From: Scenedesmus sp. ARA3
Lineage: Eukaryota; Chlorophyta; Chlorophyceae; Sphaeropleales; Scenedesmaceae
NCBI GenBank assembly: GCA_004335835.1
Contig: RWJK01001732.1
Location: 1-64,000 of the forward strand
Reading direction: 5' to 3'
Length of the DNA stretch: 64,000 bases
Shown here: positions 48,523 through 59,483 of the stretch, in pieces
How the letters are laid out: the number at the start of each line of letters is the position of its first letter
Position numbering within the stretch: position 1 is the first letter of the stretch
Notes under the pieces: generated by a model
Databases searched by the model: none
Seen by the model: only the letters and a program-made list of their open reading frames with translations
Told to the model about the DNA's origin: nothing
Translations under genes and position numbers: made by a program

Positions 48523-51500
48523 GCATGTACAGATGGAGATGCAGGGCGACATCACCAGCCAGCGGCGCTGGGAGGCGTACGACAAGCTGGGCACGTTTGG
48601 CATATACGCCATCGGCATCGTGCTGGCTATTCAGGTGAGGCCCAAGCATATAGTTTTGCAGTCTTCGGGATTTTTCAAACAAAATTCACACCGGGATTGT
48701 GAAGACGTTCATCAGCAGCATTCGTCTGTGCTGGATTGGCGTGCTGACGTTGGCTTGCAGGACTACAGTTGACACCTTTTCACAACGCTACATCGTCTAT
48801 TTGCTCGCAGGCGCTGGGGCTGGGGGTGTGCAACTTGTCATACTATGACATTAGTAACATGTTTCATTTGCCGCAAATATGCTGACTGGTGCCCGCAGGC
48901 GCTGGGTCTGGAGGTGCGCAGCGTGCTGGCCATCGGAGGTATCGGAGGTCTGGCCATTGGTCTGGCGGGCAGGGAGATCTGCGAGAACCTGCTCAACGGC
49001 ATGCTGCTCATGACCACGGTGGGTATCAGATATATTGCTTGAATGACCTACATAACAAAAGTGATGATGACGAGAGCCAATGGTTATGGGGGAGACCTGC
49101 GAGAACCTGCTCAACTGCATGCTGCTGATGACCACGGTGCGTGATCAATGATCTGGACAACATAAGTGACAGAATTGGTGATGAAATGTGTTTTAGGAAA
49201 ACTGCAAGGGTCCCTCCTTGGCATGCTGCTCGTGTCCGCCTTGAGTGGGTGATTCTCTCATTATGATGTCACACCAGAAACATTTGAGTTTGGCGGGGAG
49301 GTGTGTTTCCACAAGCACGAGTTGTTTTTGCGTAAAAGTCCGCCCAACATGTTTTAAATTTCTGCTGCTGCAGATGCCGTTCAAGGTGGGCGAGGGGTTG
49401 TGCTACCTCAAGCAAGCTGTTGGTGTGCACACGTCCTCAAAATGTGCCTGTTGCATATCTTGTCCTGCAGATGCCGTTTGAGGTGGGCGAGGAGGTGTGC
49501 TTCCGGCCCAACGGCCAGCTGGTGGAGGGCATCGTGGTGGACGTTGGGTGGTACCGCACACTCATACGGTGAGCTGGTTTTGTGTGTCTCTGAGGCGTTT
49601 TGCGCTGGTTCCGTGAGTCAGCCTCAATCAGCTCAATGCAACATAACAGAAAGCAGCATGAATGCAGCAAGCAATCCGTGGAACTCTTTGAAATCTGTGT
49701 GAATTAGGGTGAAGGACACCGGCTTGTTCCAACCCTGTCCTGTTTGTTGCGTGCCATCTGCAGCTCCTTTGAGCGCGAGATGTACGTCATCCCCAACGCG
49801 GTGTTCTCCAAGAACACGATGCTCACATCACTGCATTTTATGCATGCCGCCCTGAACTGTTGTCAACTGCAGCTCCTTTGAGCGCGAGATGTACGTCATC
49901 CCCAACGCGGTGTTCTCCAAGAACACGGTGCTCACATCACTGCATTTTATGCATGCCGCGCTGAACTGTTGTCAACTGCAGCTCCTTTGAGCGCAAGATG
50001 TACGTCATCCCCAACGCGGTGTTCTCCAAAGACACGCTGCTCATACCCTGCTGTTTTGCTACCATGCTGCTTAACCCAAACCTGTTGTCTGCAGCTCCTT
50101 TGAGCGCGAGATGTACGTCATCCCCAACGCCGTGTTCAGCGTCTAGGACCTCACCAATCTGTGCTGTGGTGTGTGCTGTGCTGCTTTGCAGCTCCTTTGA
50201 GCGCGAGATGTACGTGATCCCCAACGCGGTGTTCTCCAAGAACACGGTGCTCAACGTGACGCGCAAGCAGCGCGAGTGGCGCTTCTACGAGTTCCTGTGC
50301 GTGAGGGTGGCGGACGTGCACAAGGTCAACGCCATCATCCAGGTGTGGCTTGTTTGTGTTTGTGTTGTTTCAAGTATCTGCTGTAGCGTGGCAGCTGATT
50401 GCACGACATTGTCGAGATCAGCAGTGTCGAGTTTGCCCGCCAGGCATTGTTTGTTATGTCGGTTGGCTGCATTGTTGAGCTGTGCATTGCGTCTGTGTGT
50501 CGTGGTGCTGTGTCGTGGCGCCTTTACGAGTTCCTGTGCGTGAGGGTGGCCGACGTGCACAAGGTCAACGCCATCATCCAGGTGTGGCTTGTGTGTGTGT
50601 GTGTGTGTTTGTGTGTGTTGTTTCAAGTATCTGCTGTAGCGTGGCAGCTGATTGCACGACATTGTCGAGATCAGCAGTGTCGAGTTTGCCCGCCAGGCAT
50701 TGTTTGTTATGTCGGTTGGCTGCATTGTTGAGCTGTGCATTGCGTTTGTGTGTTGTGGTGCTGTGGTGTGGTGCTTCTACAAGTTCCTGTGCGTGCGCGT
50801 GGCCAACGTGCACAAGGTCAACGCCATCATCAGTGTGATCAGCGCGTAGTAAGACGTGCGTACACTGCGCGTAACAACTTGGCTGCTGCTGCTGCTGCTG
50901 CTGCTGCTTGCAGGACATTCGGCGCATCGTGCGCAATGACAGCCGCATCATCAACAAGCTGCACCGCCGCGTGTTCATGGACAAGATATCCCTGGACGAT
51001 GTGAAGATCTACGTCAGCTTTTACTGCGAGGCCTCCAACAGGGACGCCTTCATGGCCATCAAGCAGGTGAGGCGTCCTCATTTCATGTGGGCTGTGGATG
51101 GGGTACTATTTTGGCAGCTTCTGTCTCCTGAAAGAGAGAAATACATACATGAAGCGCAAGCGTAGCTGTCATGAACAGTCCTGGTCGAGCAACTCGGCTG
51201 ATAGGACCAGCTTGGTTGTCTGACCAGGACTGTTCATGGACAAGATCAGCCTGGATGATGTCAAGATCTACGTCTCATTCTACTGCGAGGCCAGCAACAG
51301 GGACGCCTTCATGGCCATCAAGCAGGTGAGGCGCAAGGCCAGGCTTATCGTGCGTATGTTGATGGTGTGCTTTGCACACTGTTGGTGGGAGATGTTGAGG
51401 TGTGGCTGCAGTTCAGAGGTTGCGTGTTGTGTTTCGAGTTTTTCACGGACATGTTGTCCAAAAGACATTATGGGATGATCAGGCGATACATTGCATGCAT

Positions 51501-53364
51501 TGCATCTGGGCACTGCAACAACCCAAAGAATGACCTGTTTTTTTGTTCACTGCAGGACCTGCTGCTCGCCTTTGTCGACTGCGTGGAGCGCAACGGCGCC
51601 AAACTGGCGTAACTGCGAACAGCGCTGCATCACGAACCTGACATTTGCTGCTGCTGCTGAATTCTTCGCACATTGCAGGACCTGCTGCTTGCCTTTGTCA
51701 ACTGCGTGGGGCGCAATGGCGCCAAACCGGCGCAACCGCGCAATGTGCTGCAATACAAAACTGACATTCGCTGCTGCTGCTGACTTACTTGCACACCGCA
51801 GGACCTGCTGCTCGCATTTGTCGACTGCGTGGAGCGCAACGGCGCAAAGCTTGCACAGCCCCGCACAGTGCTAGAAATGGACCAGGAATCGCTGCTGCCC
51901 CGGCTGATGACAGGACTGCTGCCAGCACCTGGCGGCAGCAGCGGCAGCGATCTAGGGCTGAGTATGATGGGCTATGGCAGGAGCAGCGGCGGCAGCAGCG
52001 GCGGCGGCGGCATGCCGATTACTGTGCAGGTGGTTGATACAGTTGACAGTGTGGAGGTGACAGCAGTGCCTGTCGGCAGCAGCAGCAGCAGCAGTAATGG
52101 GGGTAGTAAGGAGGGTGCTGCAGCTGCAGCGAAGGCTGGCAGCAGCAGCAGCAGCAAGAGCAGTGGCGGCGGCGGCAGCGGTAGCAGCGGCGGCAGCAGC
52201 GGTGGCAGCAGACCGGCGTCTGCTGGCAGCAGTGGTAGTGCTGCCGCAGAGCAGCAGCAGCAGCAGTTGCAGCCGGTGGCTGCTGCAGCAGCAGCAGGAG
52301 GCAGCGTGGCGTATGCTGCTGCTGGCGGTGCGAGGCTGGATGCTGCTGGGATGGCAGCTGGCTCGAATGCGCAGCGCAAAGGTGAGCGGCTGTTCCGTGT
52401 CCTGGTGTGTGCGGTTTGTACCTGGTTGCAGGCATATAAGTGCATGTTACCGTGTTGTTGTTCTGTGGCTGGCTGGTTGCATCATGTGTCAAGAGGGAGT
52501 GTGCCAAACATAGCACATAAGGCCGAAGCCACCTGCTCTGAATGCACACATGCGTGGCTGGATGTGTCATTGATTTAGGCAGACAGTGACAGCAACTCGG
52601 ACTGCAAAGCTGAGACAGATCCCCTCAGCAACAGCACAAAGCCGGTCCACACTGAGCTTGCTGACTGACGTTCCATCTCGCGTTTGGGATGTTTAATATG
52701 TGCGGCAGCAATGCGCCGCGTGGCTGCCTAATGCACATAGAGAGCATGTGGCGGGGGGTGTAATGCAACCCAAAGCACCACACGCAGCGCTGCAAGCGGC
52801 ACGCCGGTTGCTGCATGGCAGGGCTACCCCACAAAAGTGCAGCAAACACCCGCCTTGGAACACCTGGTGTTCAACTACTGACTACAAACTACAGCTTCCC
52901 ACACACTGACCTAAGGCCCCCCGCCACATCGCTGACTCCTCATGCATGACTTGCATGGCTGCAATTGCATTACAGGTGACGGCAGCAGCAGCGGCAGCAG
53001 CGGCGGTGGGCCGGTGATACTGCAGCCTGGCAGCACTGCTGCTGCTGCTGCCGTCGCTGCCGCTGCTGCTGCTGGGGGTGGTTCGAAAGAGCAGCAGCAG
53101 GTGCTTGTCACCGCTGGCGCTACTCCTACCGCCACCACTACCAGCAGCAGCAGCAGGAAAGGCAGCAGTGGCGGCGGCACCGCCGGCACCGGCAGCAGCA
53201 GCAGCAGCAGCAAGGGCAGGGGATCAAGCAGTGGCGGCGGCAGTGCTTTGAACACCTACCAAGTCGTGTCTGGGCCTGCTCCTGGCACCCAAGCCTCGCA
53301 GCAATCCACCCAGGGAGTGCGACAAGACGCCATGACCATTCTTGCCAGCTTCGAGGAGCTGTGA
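45643..53364 (+). CDS. MscS-like mechanosensitive channel (MSL2/3 / MSC1 type, plastid)
   Basis: Nine exons: 45643-46401, 47653-47853, 48533-48634, 48899-49018, 49471-49568, 50192-50342, 50914-51066, 51802-52381, 52976-53364. They total 2553 nt and 850 aa, all phases consistent. The N-terminus is Arg/Ser/Ala-rich (probable plastid transit peptide), then a Ser/Gln-rich stretch and five likely membrane helices: VYVLIFGLIFLGGLLFA, QLLVITACMLLVRFAL, LELLLFIAGCCTIA, VLSVSFVVGASVVVY and FGIYAIGIVLAIQA. The pore helix and MscS core follow: IGGIGGLAIGLAGREICENL, MPFEVGEEVCFRP, GIVVDVGWYRTLIRSFER, YVIPNAVFSKN, DDVKIYVSFYCEASNR. The last two exons are a Gly/Ser/Ala-rich tail. The family releases osmotic stress across plastid envelopes. 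Two of the introns contain competing last-exon acceptors. Confidence 0.9.
48474..48521 (+). repeat. (CTG)16 just upstream of MscS exon 3
   Basis: Coding-strand CTG tract ends 11 nt before the exon 3 acceptor (TGCATGTACAG). A similar shorter tract (50882-50909) abuts the exon 7 acceptor. Confidence 0.9.
50343..50835 (+). repeat. Recent ~240-bp tandem duplication carrying the MscS exon 6 3' edge
   Basis: 50343-50582 and 50583-about 50835 are nearly identical over the intron part (CAAGTATCTGCTGTAGCGTGG...) and end in copies of the exon edge. The nearer copy keeps CAG|GTGTGG; the farther one has lost the donor (ATCAGTGTG). A GT microsatellite (about 50585-50615) has expanded in the second unit only. 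Confidence 0.88.
51170..51238. repeat. 17-bp perfect inverted repeat in the MscS intron 7
   Basis: CATGAACAGTCCTGGTC (51170-51186) is the exact reverse complement of GACCAGGACTGTTCATG (51222-51238), with a 35-nt loop. The right arm runs into the exon 7 echo (GTTCATGGACAAG), so the left arm is an inverted copy of the exon edge and its flank. Confidence 0.9.
51556..51612 (+). CDS. Possible alternative last exon of the MscS-like gene (echo of exon 8)
   Basis: CACTGCAG acceptor, then DLLLAFVDCVERNGAKLA and TAA, in frame with exon 7 (phase 0). Use of this acceptor would give a 546-aa channel lacking the Gly/Ser-rich tail. A second echo starting at 51679 (DLLLAFVNCVGRNGAKPA) also stays open for 34 codons before TGA. 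Whether either is used cannot be seen from sequence. Confidence 0.35.
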   Translation, partial: DLLLAFVDCVERNGAKLA

Positions 53365-54191
53365 CACGTTACATTGTACATTTTTATGTTAGTAACATGT
53401 CACAAATTGTGGGTATTGCACAATGTACCGGAGGCTTCTGCTGGCGGCTGTACAGGGCATCGGCAAGCATGCGGCTAGCACATTGGCTCCAGCGTGTCAT
53501 GTTGTCAGAAGGCTTGCCAGTGCCGCTCTGCGCTGGGAATGCATTGCAGCGTATGCTTGTGCAGGATGCATGCTGTGTGAGACAGGCTTTGCTGCGACCA
53601 TGTTTGCAGCGTAGATGCCTGCTGCAGCGTGCGTGTACTATCTGTATGAGCTGTGCAAGTGCAGGTGGTGTGCAAGCGTGTGTTATGACGCAGTTTGCAG
53701 CACAGATGCCTGGTGCAGCGTGCGTGCACTATCTGTAGGCTCTTTTGTGGCCAGCAGGTTTGTTGCAGCTGCTTTGACACATATGGTACATTGCGTGCGC
53801 CGTACCCACTGCGTGCTATGTGTGCTGCGGCAGTGGGAGATCCAGCGGACACACCTGCGGTGCTTTTAAATGCCATTCTATGTTTGGTGCGTGGGCCCTG
53901 GGGTGTGGCACTGCATCTGTGTTCGGGGTGTGGTGGTGTGAGGTGTTGTTGTGGAGCCAGGGGTTTGTTTGTTTGTTTTCCTGGCGGCGAGCAGGTTGAG
54001 TCGCTGCTGTGCTGCATTGAGCACTTGCATGCAGCAGCTGATTCTGCAGGGCGTGTTTGTGCTGTGCTAACTGGGTGGCATTTGATGGCTGCGCTGCACT
54101 CTGTCTGTGTTTAACTTGTGCCTGATAGGGACTGGTAGGCTGCTGCTTTTCGCAGTGTTGCGCGTGTATCGTGCTATGCTGTTATGTACAG

Positions 54192-54251
54192 TGGCGGAAG
54201 ATGCATGATATGACGCTGCTCGAGCTCTTCAAGTCCCTCCTGACAGCTCGC
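54192..54251 (+). CDS. Candidate orphan exon
   Basis: ATGTACAG acceptor, 20 codons (WRKMHDMTLLELFKSLLTAR) and a GTGATG donor. The residue pattern is amphipathic and protein-like. It cannot be joined to other exons with confidence. Confidence 0.25.
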
Positions 54252-56581
54252 GTGATGTGCTGCCCTACTCGCAGCCTCGCCTGCAGGGCCATGTGTGCTC
54301 TTTCACAATTGCCTGCCGGCAGAGCTCCTGCCATTTTTGGCATCATGCAGCATGCTGTGTGCCATGTACATATGCACGATGTGACAAGTTCCTGTGGAAG
54401 TGTGCAGCAGCAGCAGCAGCAGCAGCAGCAGGCGTCTGCTGCTGGTTTTTGCGTATTGACGCGGACGGCGCACTGCTGCCGCTACAGCCGGGGCAGCAGC
54501 ATGGACAGCAGTGGCTAGCAGTTTTGACGGATACCGTCTAACGGATGCCTTTTGGCGGCGTTATCTTGCGGCGGCAATGGGCTGCTGCTGCAGCAGGTAT
54601 GGCTGCTTGGGCACCTACCAGTTACTTCTGTCCTGCAGGATGGCGTGTGGATATGGATGGTTGTTCTGAATGTGTGCTACAGTCTGTTTAATACAAGCGA
54701 GCTGCGGCACGCATTGCCAGGCACTCTGTGCACCAGGGGGGTTGGTGCACAGTTGGTATTACACTTGCAAAAGCGCATCACTTTATACTGTGCTGTGCTG
54801 GGCTAGGCCGGCGCTCGGCTGCTTTGCGCCTGAATCCTGAACCTGAAATGCTGGGATGGTTCGGCTGCCTTCCGCTGGCTTTGCCCCAACGCATGGCTTG
54901 GGGTTGTGGCGCTTTCCTGTTCAGTCTGGATGTCTTGTTGACTGCATGCCTGCGGCATAAAAGCATGTGGTAGTACTTGTTTTGCAAGCGCTTTGCTGCG
55001 TTGTGCCTTACATGCGGCCGCTGCCTCATCTGCATACGCATAGCTGCTTGGTTTTCACTTTGCAAGGTGGCGCTGCCCTGCGGCACAGTAGCGGCTGCGT
55101 ATGAGGGCTTGGATTCAACAACTGCGGTTGTGCACACTGCCAAAGCTTGCAGCGGTCAATCTGTGCATTGGCTTGGCTACAAAACATCTTTGGTGTGCCA
55201 CAAGCGTCTTGCAGGTATGCGGTTGGCTTGCTCAACAGAATGTGACCATGCGGTGGCGCACGCTGGACAAGCGTGCTCAAGATTCCGCAAACATGTGTAT
55301 GGCTACAGAAGTGAAGCGAGCTACGCGTGGTGTGTTCACACCTAACGCCCGCGGAAGTTAAGGAAGGCGACGTGTGTGGTGATGAGGATACCTCTTGCGC
55401 CTCCACGCCTCCTACCATCGTATGGCTACACAGGCATGTGCCTGAGACCGCCAACACGCGCGGCTAACTTGCTCCAAAATGACTTGGAGGAGGAATTTCG
55501 AACTTGTTTGCAGCAGCAGTGGTGGCAGCTGCTGAAGATTGGTGGTGCTGTGATGTGCATGTGGATGTGCATGCGAAAGCACACCATATGAAAGGTTGGT
55601 TGTGCAGGCAAATCAGATTGCTGCTGCAGTCCTGTATTGCAAGGATGTCACGTGCCGCTGCTGCTGTTTCTTCCTGTGCAGCGGCCGGTTTGTTGTGTGT
55701 TGAATGTATGCTAAAAGCGCAGGCTGTCGTGCTGTGTGTTATTACGGGGTATTGTGTGTTTGCTGGAACGCGCTACGCGCGCTGTAAAATCCTGCAGTGT
55801 TATTGTGTAGTCGCAGGTTTCATGTTGTTACATGTCGTTGTTGTGTTCAGGTGTGATTCGATACATACTGCTGCCAGCAGCTGCTGTGCAGTCATTACAG
55901 CGACAACAGCCAGTTGAAGAGACTGGCACCCAAGCCAGCACAGTGCTTTTGCATGCTGCTGCATTCCATTGGCTTTTCAAGGTCTCAGTCTGGCTGTTGC
56001 TGCTCATGCTTTGATTGTTTGCCTGTATGGTAGGCAGCCGTGATTGTAGAGTAGTCCAAGCATTAAAATGTTGAGCAAGTGCCTGCTGCTGCCAGTTGGC
56101 ACTCTGGTGTTGCAGCGAGTGTGGCGCTTAGCCCTGCTGGTCGCATACACAGTGTCCTACTTGCACGCCTGTATGTACCATACAACGTGGTGCACTCCTT
56201 GCCATGGTGTAACAAGAATTGCTGTGCCAAGCATCCAGTCTAGCAACGTTACTAGTAAGCCGACATTTGCTGTGAGCGCTTGTGCAGCCTCACGCACTGC
56301 ATCCGCTGCAGCAGGGTCAGCTAGCAATGCTTCAGCTGCATCCCCTCTGCTATTTGTTTTGTATTGGGCACGTTGCACCCAAATCAACACTGCAGTGCCT
56401 GTCAACTCTGGCTACAATGTCACTTGCCAACCTGTGCTGCCTGCTTGACCAACCTACTGCCCTGACTTCTTCTGCCTCAACCGTACACAGCCCCTGCCCT
56501 GCTACGCCTGTAGACTCCTCACCGGCATTCTTGTGATAAATTCATTGTGTTGATGGCATTGCTGCGGTTGACTTGCTGCAG

Positions 56582-57048
56582 GTCAAAGTCAAGGCGGCAG
56601 CAGCAGCAGCAGCGGGCGGCCGCCGTGGGACTATGCCAAGAAGCTGCTGGCATGGATGTTTAATGGAGCAGAATGAGCAGCAGCAGCAGAGTGTGCAGCA
56701 GCAGCAGCAGCAGAATGAGCAGCAGCAGCGGGCGGCCGCCGTGGGACTATGCCAAGAAGCTGCTGGCTTGGATGTTCAATGGAGCAGAATGAGCAGCAGC
56801 AGCAGCAGCAGAGTATGCAGCAGAGTGTGCAGCAGCAGCAGGGTGAGCAGCAGCAGCAGCTGTCGTTACTATGCTAAGAAGCTGCTGGCCTGGATGTTCA
56901 ACGGAGCATCATGATCAGCAGCAGCAGCAGGGTGTACAGCAGCAGCAGCAGCAGCAGAATGAGCGGCAGCAGAATGAGCAGCAGCAGCAGCAGCTGTGGA
57001 GCCTTTGCCAAGAAGCTGCTGGCTTGGACGTTTAACGGAGCAGAATGA
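56582..57048 (+). repeat. Four tandem copies of a terminal exon end (YAKKLLAWMFNGAE-stop)
   Basis: The first copy, 56582-56676, has a GCTGCAG acceptor (phase 1), a Ser-rich lead, GRPPWDYAKKLLAWMFNGAE and TGA. Three more copies end near 56792, 56912 and 57048 (variants FNGAS, WTFNGAE), separated by CAG-rich spacers. The conserved reading frame and stop point to a real last exon. Its gene is not identified. The phase would fit after MscS exon 8, making an alternative 3' end one possibility. Confidence 0.5.
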
Positions 57049-59483
57049 CCGGCAGTAGCAGCAGCAGCAGCGGGATTGGTAGCAGCGGCGGCATGGTTGG
57101 CAGCGGCAGGGCAGCAATGCGGTTTTTTTTCTGCGCACCATGCAGGCTGGTGGCAGCAGCAGCAGCAGCACTGGCTGGTGATTGCGGCAGCCTGGCAGTA
57201 CAGGCATGCTCGTCAGGCAGGCCTCTGCACTGCTCAGATCTCTTGTCTGGTGCACTGGCAGGTGCTCAGGGACAGCAGCGAAACAATGCTGCTGGCCCCA
57301 GGACATGTGTGTATGCGTGTGCTATGGCTGCAATGCTACAACATGCGCAAGCCACCCGGTTTGGTGACGCGCATGCTCAGGTGGTTGCAAGTGCAGCTGC
57401 GCATTACTTCCATTCCGTTGTTATGTTGTGCTGCTTACTTGGGTCATGCTCATACAATACGCTATGTATCTGTTTCTGTTCATTATGGGGTTGATATGTT
57501 TTGGATGAGGCTATAGCCTGCCGTGCAGCATACATTAGCGGTTGATTGGGAGGGTATGCTGCAACAGCAGGGGCAAAGTCTTCAGCAGCAGCAGCGGCAG
57601 CAGGGGCAGCAGAATCAACATGGTGCATGCAGATGGGTGGCAGTGCTACAGCTCAGCTAAAGCTCGCCATGCTCTCGCACACTTTTTGAGCACCAATTTC
57701 GAGGCGTCGCGCACGTCGCGTCTGGTGCAACAGCAGTTTTGGCTAGTGCTGTTTTGCACAACGCGGGATCAGTGCATGAGCGGCCAAGCTATAGTGGCAG
57801 GCGGCAGGGGTTGCTGAGCCTGCAATGTTGCTGTAAAGTATGTCGTCAGGGTTGTTACAAGGGTTTTAGCGTGGCTCAATGGCACGGCGCTGGGGAGAGG
57901 TGCTGGGTGAGGAGTCTGCTGTGTACAGCTGACAGCAGCAGGCAGCTTTGATGCGTTGCAGTTGCGCTTGCAGTTGCAATTACAAGTTGAACCCTGAGCC
58001 TCTGGCACATGGTGTGTGGCCACATAGGCTGGCTGAAGGTTATGGGTTCCTGCTGCTGCCAGCAGCAGTGACGGCACCATGTTGCAGCTGTGTTCAGCTG
58101 CTGCCAGCAGCAATGACAGCGCCTTGTGGCAGGGCATTTTTGTTTGTGTATGCTGATGGGCTAGGCCCTACCAACGCCAGGGGGTTTGCACCCGGCTGTT
58201 TACCCTGGAGTAGGTGCTTCACTTGGAGTAAACCCCAGGTGTTGTCCTTGGGCTCAGGTGCGCTAGTGCAGGCTGCATCCTGGCTCGGCTGGTGCTTAGA
58301 GGCATGCATGCTGCAGTTGCTGCTGCCGTTGCTGCTGCTGCTGCTGCTGCTGGGGCAATCGGCGGTGCTGTTGTTGTGGCATGCACGTAGTCTGGTGCTA
58401 AAATTGGACACCAAACTGTGTGCACAACGGCAGCTGTACTACAGCTAGTAGATGTGCGGCAACAGACAGGTACGCCTACACTGGTATGGGTCTGGTTTAC
58501 ATATGGAGATGTGTGGTTTGGAGGGTGCTGGTTGTGTGGTTGATTTGCTCAGGCCCAAGCTCGGCCTGTGAGAAAGGGTTGGTGTGAAACTGGCACTGTA
58601 TTCTACCCTGATCCTTGCTGGGTCAGCAAGGGTTGCATGCAGCTCACATAACGCAGCTCTACTGTGCTGCTCTGCAGGTAAGTGCAACAGAGTGTCTTGG
58701 AACAAAGCTTTGGTTTACCTCCCCCCATGCCCGCTGCATGCTGTGCCAGCACAGCCAAGTGCTGCCTGCTGCCCCGACCTCAAATGGTTGTACAGGCCGG
58801 TGCCAGCCTGAACTCCGTGCAGAGGCCGTAGAAGGAGGTACAACAGCCCGTAAAGTCAGTTGTGCTGTGGATATTTAGATTCAAGAGCATGTTTCAACTG
58901 TCCGCGTGCGGTCAAACGAAAGGGCGTGCGGAGCAGCTGCAGTACCACTGGAGCGTCGCACGAGACAAACTGCAATCGGAGATTTCAGAGCACGTCGAGA
59001 TAGGGCAAGTTGCTTGTAGAGGAGTTATTGTAACATATAGTAGCTCATTCTATTGACATCCGTTTCAGACTTCGCATTGTGTAGAACCCAGCCACAAGAT
59101 CATCCCGCCTAAAGGTTGAAGCTTCACTGTCAACAGCAACATTCCGTGGTGCACTTCAATTTCTGGTGAGATCCTGAGCCAGTACATCGCACTGTTCTAC
59201 AAACATTCTGACATTAAAGATGTTAACATGGCGTGTGGCATGGGCTGCTTGCCACACACGGGCAACAGCAGCAACTGCCAGGCTCAGGAGCAGTACTGCG
59301 CCTTGCAGTACTTATGTGCTGTGCCTTGCGACACTACATCCTGCAACCTCCTGATTCACTCATGTCCTAGCATCTCACACTCGCAATGTATTTGTCGACA
59401 ATTGCAATGATCCTGCTGCAACTTCAGCATCTTCTCTGACCTTCTTAGTGGCTGGCATGCTCATTCTGCACCTGCAGGTAGCC

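Larger units (their letters stand above)
46440..51740 (+). repeat. Exon echoes in the MscS-like gene
   Basis: Exon 1 3' edge (LRLLAKWSASPVQ...YYVMKE) at 46440-46545, 46645-46720 and 46775-46835. Exon 2 5' edge at 47515-47580; its 3' edge (SVVVYNLKSRFCKEQAWQ) at 47918-47985, 48125-48210 and 48280-48345. Exon 4 edges at 48811-48830 (5') and 49090-49140 (3'). Exon 5 5' edge at 49372-49400. Exon 6 5' edge (SSFEREMYVIPNAVFSK) four times: 49762-49815, 49872-49930, 49979-50040, 50095-50148; 3' edge at 50518-50582 and 50773-50835. Exon 7 3' edge at 51231-51330. Exon 8 5' edge at 51556-51612 and 51679-51740. Confidence 0.9.
53365..59483. other. Long region without a confident gene
   Basis: About 6 kb between two plus-strand genes. 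It holds short protein-like stretches: 54192-54251; FDGYRLTDAFWRRYLAAAMG near 54516-54577; MRWRTLDKRAQDSANMCM near 55240-55300; a minus-strand DPAAADAVREAAQALTANVG near 56240-56340. It also holds a terminal-exon array (56582-57048). Some duplicated intron-like blocks (53608-53645 against 53696-53735) suggest a decayed gene with echoes. No domain could be named and no phase-consistent model was built. Confidence 0.45.

Noticed and set aside
51231..51330. Second copy of MscS exon 7 as a coding exon
   Set aside because: Upstream AG sites do not give the phase needed after exon 7, so inclusion would shift the frame.
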